Program-made: the position numbers and the translations under genes | NCBI GenBank assembly: GCA_000434775.1 | Contig: FR895490.1 | Location: 64,340 to 93,061 of the forward strand | Reading direction: 5' to 3' | DNA: 28,722 bases | From: Eggerthella sp. CAG:368 | Lineage (GTDB): Bacteria; Actinomycetota; Coriobacteriia; Coriobacteriales; Eggerthellaceae | Shown here: positions 22,563 to 28,722 of the stretch, piece by piece | Layout: each line of letters begins with the position of its first letter | Position numbering within the stretch: the stretch's first letter is position 1 | Notes under the pieces: model-generated | The model's database searches: none | What the model was told of the DNA's origin: nothing | What the model saw: only the letters and a program-made list of their open reading frames with translations

Positions 22563-25217
22563 ATGGCATCAGATAAGAAAAGCGAACAACCATCTTATAG
22601 TGAATGGGAAACACCCCTTTTCAATGCATGGAAAGATCGCGGTTTGTTTTCTCGTACACCAGGTTTTGGTAAAAACGGGGCAGACACCTACACCATTGTT
22701 ATTCCTCCTCCCAATATTACCGGTATGCTTCATATGGGTCATGCTCTTAATGACACTATTCAAGACACCTGTATTCGTCGTTCCCGTATGCAGGGTTATC
22801 AAACTCGTTGGGTTTTAGGAACTGATCATGCTGGTATTGCTACCCAAACAAAGGTAGATAAAAAGCTTGCCGAAGAAGGAAAATCGCGTTTAGAAATTGG
22901 ACGTGAGGCTTTTATTGAAGCATGTTACGACTGGCGTGCAGAGTATGGAACCACTATCGTTAATCAAATTAAAGGCATGGGCTGTTCATGCGATTTTGAC
23001 CATGAAAATTTCACGCTGTCGCCTGAGTACGCTCATGCAGTTCGTAAGGTTTTCTGTGATTGGTATCACGATGATCTGATCTATAAGGGTCGTCGTATTG
23101 TTAATTGGTGTCCTTCGTGTACAACAGCAATTGCTGATGATGAAGCGGAATATGTAGATGAAGCAGGGCACCTTTGGTATCTTCGTTACCCACTCAAAGA
23201 GCCTGTTGATGGAATTGAGTATGTTGTCGTTGCTACTACACGTCCTGAAACTATGCTCGGCGATACGGGTGTTGCCGTAAGTCCTAAAGATGATCGTTAT
23301 AAAAATCTTGTGGGTAAAACAATTATTCTTCCTATCGTCAATCGCGAAATTCCCATTTTCGCCGACTATTACGTTGATTCTGAATTCGGTACGGGCTGTG
23401 TTAAAACAACTCCTGCTCACGATCCTAATGACTATGCTATGGGTCAACGCAATGATTTGGAGCAAATTAACATCTTTGATGAGCATGCGGTTGTTGTCGA
23501 AGGATATGGCAAGTTTAGTGGCATGACGCGTGATGAGGCTCGCGAAGCGGTTGTTGAGGAGTTTGAACGTTTGGGCTTGCTTGACCACGTTGAAGATCAT
23601 GATCATTCAGTTATGACGTGCTATCGCTGCCATACCAAGCTTGAACCCTGGCTTTCAGAGCAGTGGTTTGTTGCGGTTGACCGCTTAAAAAAAGAAGCTG
23701 CTCGTGTGGTTGAAGACGGAGAAATTAAGTTTTATCCCAGTCGTTGGAAGCAGGTATACCTTGATTGGCTTGCGAATCTAAAAGATTGGTGCATTTCTCG
23801 TCAGCTTTGGTGGGGTCACCGTATTCCTATGTTTTATTGCGACGAGTGCGGATGGGAAGATGCCCTTCTTGAAGACACCGATACGTGTCCCGTTTGCGGA
23901 GCTCATGTTCGCCAGGATGAAGACGTATTAGACACTTGGTTTTCTTCGCAGCTTTGGCCTTTTGCAACGCAGGGATGGCCTGAGCACCCTGAAAATCTCG
24001 ACGGGGTATATCCAACACAGGTTCTTTCTACTGCACGAGACATTATGGGTTTGTGGGTTGCTCGCATGGTTATGTCTTCGCTGTACTTCACAAAGGAAAT
24101 TCCTTTTCAGGATGTCATCATTCATCCAACCGTAATGGCTGCAGACGGTAAGCCTATGTCGAAGAGTCGCGGTAATGGTGTTGATCCTCTAAAGCTCATG
24201 CAAGATTACGGTGCAGATGGTATGCGCTTCGGTTTGCTGATGCAGGTTACTGGCGCACAAGATTTGCGCTTCAATGAAAGCAAGCTTGAAAGTAGTCGTA
24301 ACTTCTCCAATAAAATTCGTAACGCTGCTCGTTTTGTGATGATGAATCTTGAAGGGTATACGCCAGGAGAGCCTAATCCTTCAACGCTTGCAGATAAGTG
24401 GATTTTCTCCCGTTTAGCAACGCTTGTAAAAACGTTAGATGAGGCATACGCAAGCTATGAATTTGGTGACATTACCCGTGAGTTGTATGCATTTTTCTGG
24501 AACGAATTCTGTGACTGGTATATCGAGCTTTCAAAAGCGCGTCTTGCTGGAGAGGGTGAAGATAAGCTCACCTGTCAGCGTAATTTGGTATTTGTTTTAG
24601 ATACCGCACTTCGTTTACTTCATCCCATTATGCCTTTTGTAACTGAACAGATTTATCAGGAACTTCCTGGTGAAAAAGAAACAGAGTTTTTGATGATGGC
24701 ATCATGGCCAGATGCTGATGCTTTAGCGGGTTACGTTAACAAAGAAGCAGAACGCGCTATCGAAATGGTTACGCAGTCGGTTTCGTCTATTCGTTCTACG
24801 CGTGCTCGTTATGGTATTTCTCCCCGTGTTGAGCTTTCGATTTCCGTAAAGCCAGTTAACGAAGACATGGCGGTATTATTTACCGAGCAGCAAGGCTTAA
24901 TTAAGGCCCTCGCAAACATTGCGGTTGAATCGATTGACGTTAATCTTGAAAAGCCCGATGAGTCAACTATGTGCTTGGCTGAAGGTATTGAGCTTTACGT
25001 TATTTTGACCGGTTTGGTTGATTTTGCCGCCGAGCGTAAAAGGCTTGAAAAAGAGATCGCCGCGTTGGAAAAAGATTTCGCTAAGTTTGATAAAAAGCTC
25101 AGCAACCCTGGCTTTTTATCTAAGGCTAAGCCTGAAATAATTGAGAAAGACCGTGCAAAATTAGCCGACATATCTGATAAGTTGATCCACTTAAAAACTC
25201 AGCTAGAAGATATGTAA
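22563..25217 (+). CDS. valS: Valyl-tRNA synthetase
   Basis: This class I aminoacyl-tRNA synthetase charges tRNA-Val and edits mischarged threonine. The 884-aa product has HMGH at 57-60 (PPNITGMLHMGHALNDT), an editing domain with VVVATTRPETMLGDTGVAV, and KPMSKSRGNG at about 530-539 for the KMSKS loop. A zinc-ribbon-like insert, CDECGWED...CPVCGAHV, is visible, as is a C-terminal coiled coil (about 820-884). I chose ATG 22563 because AAAGGA stands before it. The in-frame ATG at 22524 has no Shine-Dalgarno and would add 13 non-conserved residues. folC, the frequent downstream neighbour in Firmicutes, is absent. Confidence 0.96.
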   Translation: MASDKKSEQPSYSEWETPLFNAWKDRGLFSRTPGFGKNGADTYTIVIPPPNITGMLHMGHALNDTIQDTCIRRSRMQGYQTRWVLGTDHAGIATQTKVDKKLAEEGKSRLEIGREAFIEACYDWRAEYGTTIVNQIKGMGCSCDFDHENFTLSPEYAHAVRKVFCDWYHDDLIYKGRRIVNWCPSCTTAIADDEAEYVDEAGHLWYLRYPLKEPVDGIEYVVVATTRPETMLGDTGVAVSPKDDRYKNLVGKTIILPIVNREIPIFADYYVDSEFGTGCVKTTPAHDPNDYAMGQRNDLEQINIFDEHAVVVEGYGKFSGMTRDEAREAVVEEFERLGLLDHVEDHDHSVMTCYRCHTKLEPWLSEQWFVAVDRLKKEAARVVEDGEIKFYPSRWKQVYLDWLANLKDWCISRQLWWGHRIPMFYCDECGWEDALLEDTDTCPVCGAHVRQDEDVLDTWFSSQLWPFATQGWPEHPENLDGVYPTQVLSTARDIMGLWVARMVMSSLYFTKEIPFQDVIIHPTVMAADGKPMSKSRGNGVDPLKLMQDYGADGMRFGLLMQVTGAQDLRFNESKLESSRNFSNKIRNAARFVMMNLEGYTPGEPNPSTLADKWIFSRLATLVKTLDEAYASYEFGDITRELYAFFWNEFCDWYIELSKARLAGEGEDKLTCQRNLVFVLDTALRLLHPIMPFVTEQIYQELPGEKETEFLMMASWPDADALAGYVNKEAERAIEMVTQSVSSIRSTRARYGISPRVELSISVKPVNEDMAVLFTEQQGLIKALANIAVESIDVNLEKPDESTMCLAEGIELYVILTGLVDFAAERKRLEKEIAALEKDFAKFDKKLSNPGFLSKAKPEIIEKDRAKLADISDKLIHLKTQLEDM

Positions 25218-25225
25218 GAGCAGAT

Positions 25226-25272
25226 TTGATATAATCAAGCGCCGTACCTATACAATTGCGTTGCGGCGCTTG
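25226..25272. promoter_or_regulatory. Palindromic TATAAT element and 9-bp inverted repeat after valS
   Basis: TATAAT (25230-25235) sits inside the palindrome TTGAT-ATA-ATCAA (25226-25238), 9 bp after the valS stop. It is followed by CAAGCGCCG (25236-25244), which pairs perfectly with CGGCGCTTG (25264-25272) across 19 nt. No T-tract follows the hairpin, so it is not a standard terminator. It could be a promoter with operator for the zinc-ribbon gene, or a 3' stabilising stem of the valS mRNA. Confidence 0.45.
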
Positions 25273-25342
25273 TGTTATAGATGGGAACTCTTTGAGAGTA
25301 GGTTTTCGAAGTTCAAATATGCTTCGAGTGCGTTAGGAAAGA

Positions 25343-25876
25343 ATGATGTCGGCTTTATTTCAGCAAATGCCAGAACTACAAATAGTATTCAATCTCTTTA
25401 TCGTTATTGTTATTGCTTTGTATGTTCTTTCAATTATCTGGGTGGTTAAAGACGCACGAGCACGCGGTGCTCTGTGGGTAGTATGGGGAATCGTCTCTTT
25501 GATCCCTTTGGTCGGCGTTCTTGCATATAATCTCATGCGTCCTCCGCTGTTGCAGTCTGACAGGGATGAACAGGAGCTTGATGTAACGCTCAAACGTCGT
25601 GAGCTCATGAAGTATGGTGAATGTGCCTCCTGTGGTTATCCTGTTGAGGCAGATTACGTAATATGTCCTAACTGTCATCAGCGTTTAAAGAACCTTTGCC
25701 CAACATGTCATCATGCTTTGGAGCCAGAGTGGTCCATATGTCCGTATTGTACAACGCAAATTGGTAAACCGCGTCGCAATCCTGCGCAGCGCAACGCTAT
25801 GCAAGATGGAGTTCGTACGCGTTCTTCTCAACGGTCTCAGTCAAGTCTTTCAGTATCTGATACAACAACTATGTAG
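25343..25876 (+). CDS. Membrane protein with two C-terminal zinc ribbons
   Basis: The gene is not one I can name. The 177-aa product has two hydrophobic segments at about 12-34 and 44-66. A soluble region follows with two C4 zinc ribbons: Cys94, Cys97, Cys108, Cys111 (CASCGYPVEADYVICPNC) and Cys119, Cys122, Cys133, Cys136 (CPTCHHALEPEWSICPYC). The tail (about 142-177) is basic and serine-rich. This arrangement resembles the DZR/zinc-ribbon membrane proteins found widely in Gram-positive bacteria, with no settled function. ATG 25343 and 25346 are adjacent; TTAGGAAAG lies just upstream and suits either. A terminator follows at 25958. Confidence 0.78.
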   Translation: MMSALFQQMPELQIVFNLFIVIVIALYVLSIIWVVKDARARGALWVVWGIVSLIPLVGVLAYNLMRPPLLQSDRDEQELDVTLKRRELMKYGECASCGYPVEADYVICPNCHQRLKNLCPTCHHALEPEWSICPYCTTQIGKPRRNPAQRNAMQDGVRTRSSQRSQSSLSVSDTTTM

Positions 25877-25957
25877 CAGGGCGCTACGTTGTGGGGTCCT
25901 GCGTGTTCGGCATGGCTTCATGTTGGAGAATCGATCGAGTCGATTATGTTAGTACCT

Positions 25958-25985
25958 GAAGCCGCCTTTTGGCGGCTTTGCTTTT
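25958..25985 (+). terminator. Intrinsic terminator between the zinc-ribbon gene and thrS
   Basis: AAGCCGCC (25959-25966) pairs with GGCGGCTT (25971-25978) around a TTTT loop, followed by TGCTTTT. It lies 31 bp before the tRNA-like hairpins of the thrS leader. If the thrS promoter lies upstream, it could also act as an attenuator. The rest of 25877-25957 shows only a 5-bp stem (GTAGC-GCTAC) at the zinc-ribbon stop and a 6-bp stem, AATCGA (25929-25934) with TCGATT (25940-25945). Confidence 0.85.
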
Positions 25986-26015
25986 AGGAGTAAGGGGCTC
26001 TTAAAGATAGGTTGA

Positions 26016-26076
26016 ACACAGGCGCTTTGTGCGCGCCCGGTGTAGATGGTGCAGGCGCTTTGTACGCGCCCGGCAC
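26016..26076 (+). promoter_or_regulatory. Tandem tRNA-Thr anticodon-arm mimics: putative thrS translational operator
   Basis: There are two hairpins. Hairpin 1 (26016-26043) has outer arms ACAC/GTGT, inner stem GGCGC (26021-26025) with GCGCC (26033-26037) and loop TTTGTGC. Hairpin 2 (26049-26076) has outer arms GTGC/GCAC, inner stem GGCGC (26054-26058) with GCGCC (26066-26070) and loop TTTGTAC. Each inner stem has 5 bp and each loop 7 nt, as in a tRNA anticodon arm. T33 is followed by TGT (26028-26030 and 26061-26063), the tRNA-Thr anticodon that reads ACA. An unpaired A sits at the position of tRNA base 26. The thrS Shine-Dalgarno AAGGA (26081-26085) begins 4 nt after hairpin 2. The structures are seen directly. 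ThrRS binding is inferred from the E. coli thrS operator, where an anticodon-like hairpin upstream of the ribosome site binds the enzyme. Confidence 0.7.
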
Positions 26077-26092
26077 AAGAAAGGAAAAGAAA

Positions 26093-28006
26093 ATGAAAAT
26101 TACCTTACCAGATGGTTCAAACAAAGAACTTGAACAAGGGGCAACAGTTGCCGAGGTAGCTGCATCAATCGGTGCTGGTCTTGCAAAGGCTGCTTTGGCT
26201 GGCAAGATCAATGGGCAATTGGTAGATTTGGTTGCTCCCGTTGAAGAGGGTGCTTTGGTTGAAATTATCACCAATAAGTCACCAGAGGCTCTCGGTATTA
26301 TGCGTCATTCTATGGCACACATTATGGCTGAGGCTGTTCAGGTTTTGTTTCCAGGTGCTCAAATTGCTTTTGGTCCTCAAACCGAAGATGGTTTCTTCTA
26401 TGACTTCGAACTTTCTCGTTCCGTGTCAACGGATGATTTTGATGCTATTGAGAAGAAAATGGGAGAGATTATTGCCGCCGATGAACCTTTTGTTCGTGAG
26501 GTAGTAACTCGTGAAGAAGCAGAGAAAATCTTTGCCAACCAACGGTTTAAGCTTGAGCATATCCAGGATCTTTCTCCTGAGGTAGAAATTAGCCTGTATC
26601 GTCATGGCGATTTTGTTGATTTGTGCAGTGGTCCTCATGTTCCTTCTGCTGGGAAAGTGGGCGCTTTTAAGCTCATGAAAGTTGCGGGCGCTTATTGGAA
26701 GGGTGATTCCGACCGTGAAATGCTTCAGCGAATTTACGGGACAGCTTTCTTTAAGAAAAAGGAACTGGAAGAGTATCTACACAACTTAGCCGAGGCCGAA
26801 AAGCGTGATCATCGCAAGATTGGTCGTGAGCTTGGCTTGTTTATGCTTGATGAGGCTGCCGGTGTTGGTCTACCTCTGTATCCACCAAAGGGCGCTCGTG
26901 TTATTCGCCTTCTGCAGGAGTGGCTGCGCCGAGATTTATACGCACGCGGATACGAAGAAGTAATCACTCCTCATGTATATAAATCTGATGTCTGGAAAAC
27001 TTCAGGTCATTACAACTTTTATCACGAGAACATGTACTTCTTTAACATCAACGAGGGAAGCGAAGAGCAACCACGCTTGTCTGAATATGGTGTTAAGCCA
27101 ATGAACTGTCCAGGGCATGTTTTGCTCTATAAAAACGAGATTCACTCGTATCGTGATTTACCTTTGCGTTTATTTGAGTTCGGAACGGTTTATCGTCACG
27201 AAATGAGCGGTGTTGTTCACGGTCTTTTGCGTGCGCGTGGTTTTACTCAAGATGATGCTCACGTATTCTGCCAGCGTGATCAGGTGGTAAGCGAGGTTGT
27301 GGCAATTCTCGATTTGGTTGATCACATCATGTCCACCTTTGGCTTTGAATATATGGCTGAAATCTCAACCCGCCCTGAAAAGAGCATTGGTTCAGACGAT
27401 ATGTGGGAACATGCTACCAACGCTTTGAAAGAGGCTTGTGCGGCTCATGGCCTCGATTATGAAATCAATGAGGGCGATGGAGCATTCTATGGCCCGAAGA
27501 TTGACATCAAGGTAAAGGATGCTATTGGCCGTACCTGGCAGTGTTCGACGGTTCAGGTTGATTTCAACTTGCCTGAGCGTTTTGATCTTACGTATCGCAC
27601 GGCCGATAACACCGAAGAGCGCCCCTGGATGCTTCATCGTGCAATCTTTGGTTCCATCGAGCGTTTCTTTGGTATTCTAATTGAGCACTACGCTGGTTCG
27701 CTTCCTCTGTGGCTTGCTCCTGTTCAGGTTGCTCTGCTTCCTTTGGCAGATCGTCATATGGATGCTTGCAAGGGACTTGCCGCAAAAATTACTGCCGCGG
27801 GAGGTCGTGTTGAAATTTATGAGCAGAATGAGCCCATGCGTGTAAAGATAGCTAAGGCTCAGGCGGAAAAAATTCCTTACATGGGCATTATCGGCGACAA
27901 AGAAATTGAGAATGGAACGGTTTCTATTCGCGAGCGCCACGAGGGCGATTTGGGTGCTTGGAGTGTCGATCAGCTTCTTGAAGTTATTCAAGAAGCACGC
28001 ATTTAG
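26093..28006 (+). CDS. thrS: Threonyl-tRNA synthetase
   Basis: This class II synthetase charges tRNA-Thr and removes mis-acylated serine. In the 637-aa product the TGS domain spans residues 1-60 (MKITLPDGSNKELEQGATV) and the editing domain has the HSMAHIMAEAV motif (HxxxH) at about residue 70. In the catalytic core, KPMNCPGHVLLYKNEIHSYRDLPLRLFEFGTVYRHE carries zinc ligands and motif 2. A C-terminal anticodon-binding domain begins near LWLAPVQVALLPL. ATG 26093 is chosen because AAGGA precedes it and the TGS domain starts there. An in-frame TTG at 26012 would add 27 residues translated from the leader hairpins and is rejected. A terminator follows. Confidence 0.97.
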   Translation: MKITLPDGSNKELEQGATVAEVAASIGAGLAKAALAGKINGQLVDLVAPVEEGALVEIITNKSPEALGIMRHSMAHIMAEAVQVLFPGAQIAFGPQTEDGFFYDFELSRSVSTDDFDAIEKKMGEIIAADEPFVREVVTREEAEKIFANQRFKLEHIQDLSPEVEISLYRHGDFVDLCSGPHVPSAGKVGAFKLMKVAGAYWKGDSDREMLQRIYGTAFFKKKELEEYLHNLAEAEKRDHRKIGRELGLFMLDEAAGVGLPLYPPKGARVIRLLQEWLRRDLYARGYEEVITPHVYKSDVWKTSGHYNFYHENMYFFNINEGSEEQPRLSEYGVKPMNCPGHVLLYKNEIHSYRDLPLRLFEFGTVYRHEMSGVVHGLLRARGFTQDDAHVFCQRDQVVSEVVAILDLVDHIMSTFGFEYMAEISTRPEKSIGSDDMWEHATNALKEACAAHGLDYEINEGDGAFYGPKIDIKVKDAIGRTWQCSTVQVDFNLPERFDLTYRTADNTEERPWMLHRAIFGSIERFFGILIEHYAGSLPLWLAPVQVALLPLADRHMDACKGLAAKITAAGGRVEIYEQNEPMRVKIAKAQAEKIPYMGIIGDKEIENGTVSIRERHEGDLGAWSVDQLLEVIQEARI

Positions 28007-28041
28007 CACGCTGCGCATTTTGCAAAAAACGAAACGGTATC

Positions 28042-28068
28042 AAAGGGCACCAATTTGGTGCCCTTTTT
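28042..28068 (+). terminator. Intrinsic terminator of thrS
   Basis: AAAGGGCACC (28042-28051) pairs with GGTGCCCTTT (28057-28066), optionally extended by one A-T pair around a small loop, and runs into TTTTTG. It lies 36 bp after the thrS stop. Confidence 0.93.
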
Positions 28069-28080
28069 GTTGTATGGGCG

Positions 28081-28086
28081 TATAAT
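28081..28086 (+). promoter_or_regulatory. Candidate -10 element of trxA
   Basis: A perfect TATAAT follows the thrS terminator by 12 bp. No good -35 is present at 16-18 bp, where the terminator stem lies. Transcription would start near 28093, giving a leader of roughly 58 nt before trxA. Confidence 0.6.
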
Positions 28087-28111
28087 AGGGAAAGAAAACA
28101 AAGGGAACGAC

Positions 28112-28135
28112 AAAGGAGTAATCCTTATGTCGTAG
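28112..28135 (+). other. Two-codon upstream ORF in the trxA leader
   Basis: The strong Shine-Dalgarno AAAGGAG (28112-28118) stands 8 nt before ATG-TCG-TAG (28127-28135). The Shine-Dalgarno is also part of a 5-bp hairpin, AAGGA (28113-28117) with TCCTT (28122-28126). The stop lies 15 nt before the trxA start. A ribosome start-stop site could tune trxA translation; it may also be a decayed start. Function is inferred. Confidence 0.45.
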
Positions 28136-28150
28136 ATCAAGGGGGACATT

Positions 28151-28456
28151 ATGAGCGAGTTACTTACGGCAAGCCATTTTGAAGAAAAAGTTTTGAAAGC
28201 ATCACAGCCAATTTTGGTGGATTTCTTTGCGACGTGGTGTGGTCCGTGCAAAATGTTAGCTCCGGTACTTGATGAAGTGAGTGCAGAAGTTGTGGGGCGA
28301 GGTGCGATTTACAAGGTTGACGTTGATCAAGAACCAACATTAGCTGCTCAGTTTGGCGTCATGAGTGTTCCGACGCTTATCTTGTTCAAAAATGGGGAGG
28401 CTACTCATCGTTTGGTAGGAGTGCAGGCCAAGCAAGCTTTGCTCGATTTGTTCTAA
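28151..28456 (+). CDS. trxA: Thioredoxin
   Basis: This small cytosolic disulfide reductant is kept reduced by thioredoxin reductase. The 101-aa product has the standard thioredoxin length and fold order: VDFFATWCGPCKMLAPVLDE with the redox pair Cys30 and Cys33, the KVDVDQEPTLAAQFGV helix, and the cis-proline Pro74 in MSVPTLILFKNG. GGGGGA lies 4 nt before the ATG, rather close. A hairpin-embedded mini-ORF sits upstream and a strong terminator downstream, so it is probably transcribed alone. The probable trxB starts 223 bp further on. Confidence 0.96.
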   Translation: MSELLTASHFEEKVLKASQPILVDFFATWCGPCKMLAPVLDEVSAEVVGRGAIYKVDVDQEPTLAAQFGVMSVPTLILFKNGEATHRLVGVQAKQALLDLF

Positions 28457-28465
28457 GTGCACTAC

Positions 28466-28502
28466 AAACACCTCTGCCTTCTTTTTTGGCAGAGGTGTTT
28501 TT
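28466..28502 (+). terminator. Intrinsic terminator of trxA
   Basis: A 13-bp perfect stem (28466-28478 with 28488-28500, core CACCTCTGCC/GGCAGAGGTG) with a T-rich 9-nt loop continues into TTTTTGT. It starts 10 bp after the trxA stop. The 176 bp from 28503 to the next start hold only a 6-bp inverted repeat, TTGAAC (28534-28539) with GTTCAA (28569-28574), enclosing a small AACG-ATAA-CGTT stem. No confident promoter is seen there. Confidence 0.93.
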
Positions 28503-28678
28503 GTATTGTAGGGAAGCGCAAGCGTCGTAAAAGTTGAACAAAGGGTAACGATAACGTTGAGCATAAAGGTTCAAGTGAGTTCGCTGTGCATGAAAACGGT
28601 GCTTTCTGAGTAACATGCGAGTATACCTGGTTTGTTACGTGTGTTCATCTTGGTTTTGTCTAACGAGAAAGGTGAGTC

Positions 28679-28722
28679 ATGATTGACGTTGCAATTATCG
28701 GATCGGGTCCTGCTGGCTTATC
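28679..28722 (+). CDS. trxB: FAD/NAD-binding reductase, 5' end only; probably thioredoxin reductase
   Basis: Only the first 14 codons are inside the window. They read MIDVAIIGSGPAGL, the start of a Rossmann dinucleotide-binding fold with the GxGPAG motif common to thioredoxin reductases and related flavoproteins. The ATG at 28679 has AAAGGTGA about 6 nt upstream. Its position directly after trxA makes thioredoxin reductase, which uses NADPH to reduce thioredoxin, the best guess. The motif alone would also fit other pyridine-nucleotide disulfide reductases, so the symbol rests on context. Confidence 0.65.
   Translation, partial: MIDVAIIGSGPAGL

Noticed and set aside
25877..26092. T-box riboswitch upstream of thrS
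   Set aside because: No AGGGUGGNACCGCG-like T-box sequence or antiterminator is present before the terminator at 25958-25985. The leader is better explained by anticodon-arm mimics.
26012..26092. N-terminal extension of ThrRS from TTG 26012
   Set aside because: No Shine-Dalgarno precedes the TTG, the TGS domain begins at ATG 26093 behind AAGGA, and the 27 codons lie in paired leader hairpins.
1..28722. Mobile elements, prophage or CRISPR
   Set aside because: No transposase, no repeat-spacer array and no phage gene is visible. The only recombinase is a housekeeping XerC/D in its usual context.

Overview
This window looks like a chromosomal housekeeping segment of a low-GC actinobacterium, most likely a member of the Coriobacteriia. 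I put the GC content at roughly 45% by eye; it is not computed. The taxonomic reading is inference. It rests on the Nif3-like / coiled-coil zinc-ribbon gene pair common in Actinobacteria, the dprA-trmFO-xer order more usual in Firmicutes, the tig-clpP-clpX order with one clpP, and an anchored protein with an oddly divergent domain. Nearly all genes are on the + strand and tightly packed. I see no insertion sequence, prophage, CRISPR array or clear sign of recent transfer.

Layout: 1-7534 holds the end of gpsA, then ogt, rpe, a group I cysteine desulfurase, a PHP-type histidinol-phosphatase, a Nif3-like protein, a zinc-ribbon coiled-coil protein, dgt and the overlapping azlC-azlD exporter pair. 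7581-8904 holds rplS, with a near-consensus promoter, and rnhB behind a strong terminator hairpin. 8953-14504 holds yraN, comM, dprA, trmFO and a XerC/D recombinase, a competence / DNA-processing / tRNA-modification cluster that lacks the topA gene found between dprA and trmFO in Firmicutes. uvrA follows. The 270-bp gap after uvrA carries what looks like a decayed start of purF. Next come an anchored protein of unknown function, tRNA-Leu(UAG), the tig-clpP-clpX protein-quality operon, valS, a small membrane zinc-ribbon protein, thrS, trxA and the first codons of a flavoprotein that is probably trxB.

Main discovery candidate: the thrS leader (26016-26076) contains two tandem hairpins directly before the Shine-Dalgarno. 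Each has a 5-bp stem and a 7-nt loop with TGT in the anticodon position after T33, so each resembles the anticodon arm of tRNA-Thr(UGU). Their outer 4-bp arms differ in sequence, but both pair perfectly. This is the architecture expected if threonyl-tRNA synthetase represses its own translation by tRNA mimicry, as known for E. coli thrS, here with two similar arms for a dimeric enzyme.

Other control signals: a hairpin that fully buries the yraN Shine-Dalgarno, a two-codon upstream ORF in the trxA leader, -10 elements 8-9 nt before start codons without a good Shine-Dalgarno (possible leaderless mRNAs), and five clear intrinsic terminators. Several starts were moved from the longest reading frame to the Shine-Dalgarno-supported ATG: azlD, rnhB, yraN, uvrA, valS and thrS.
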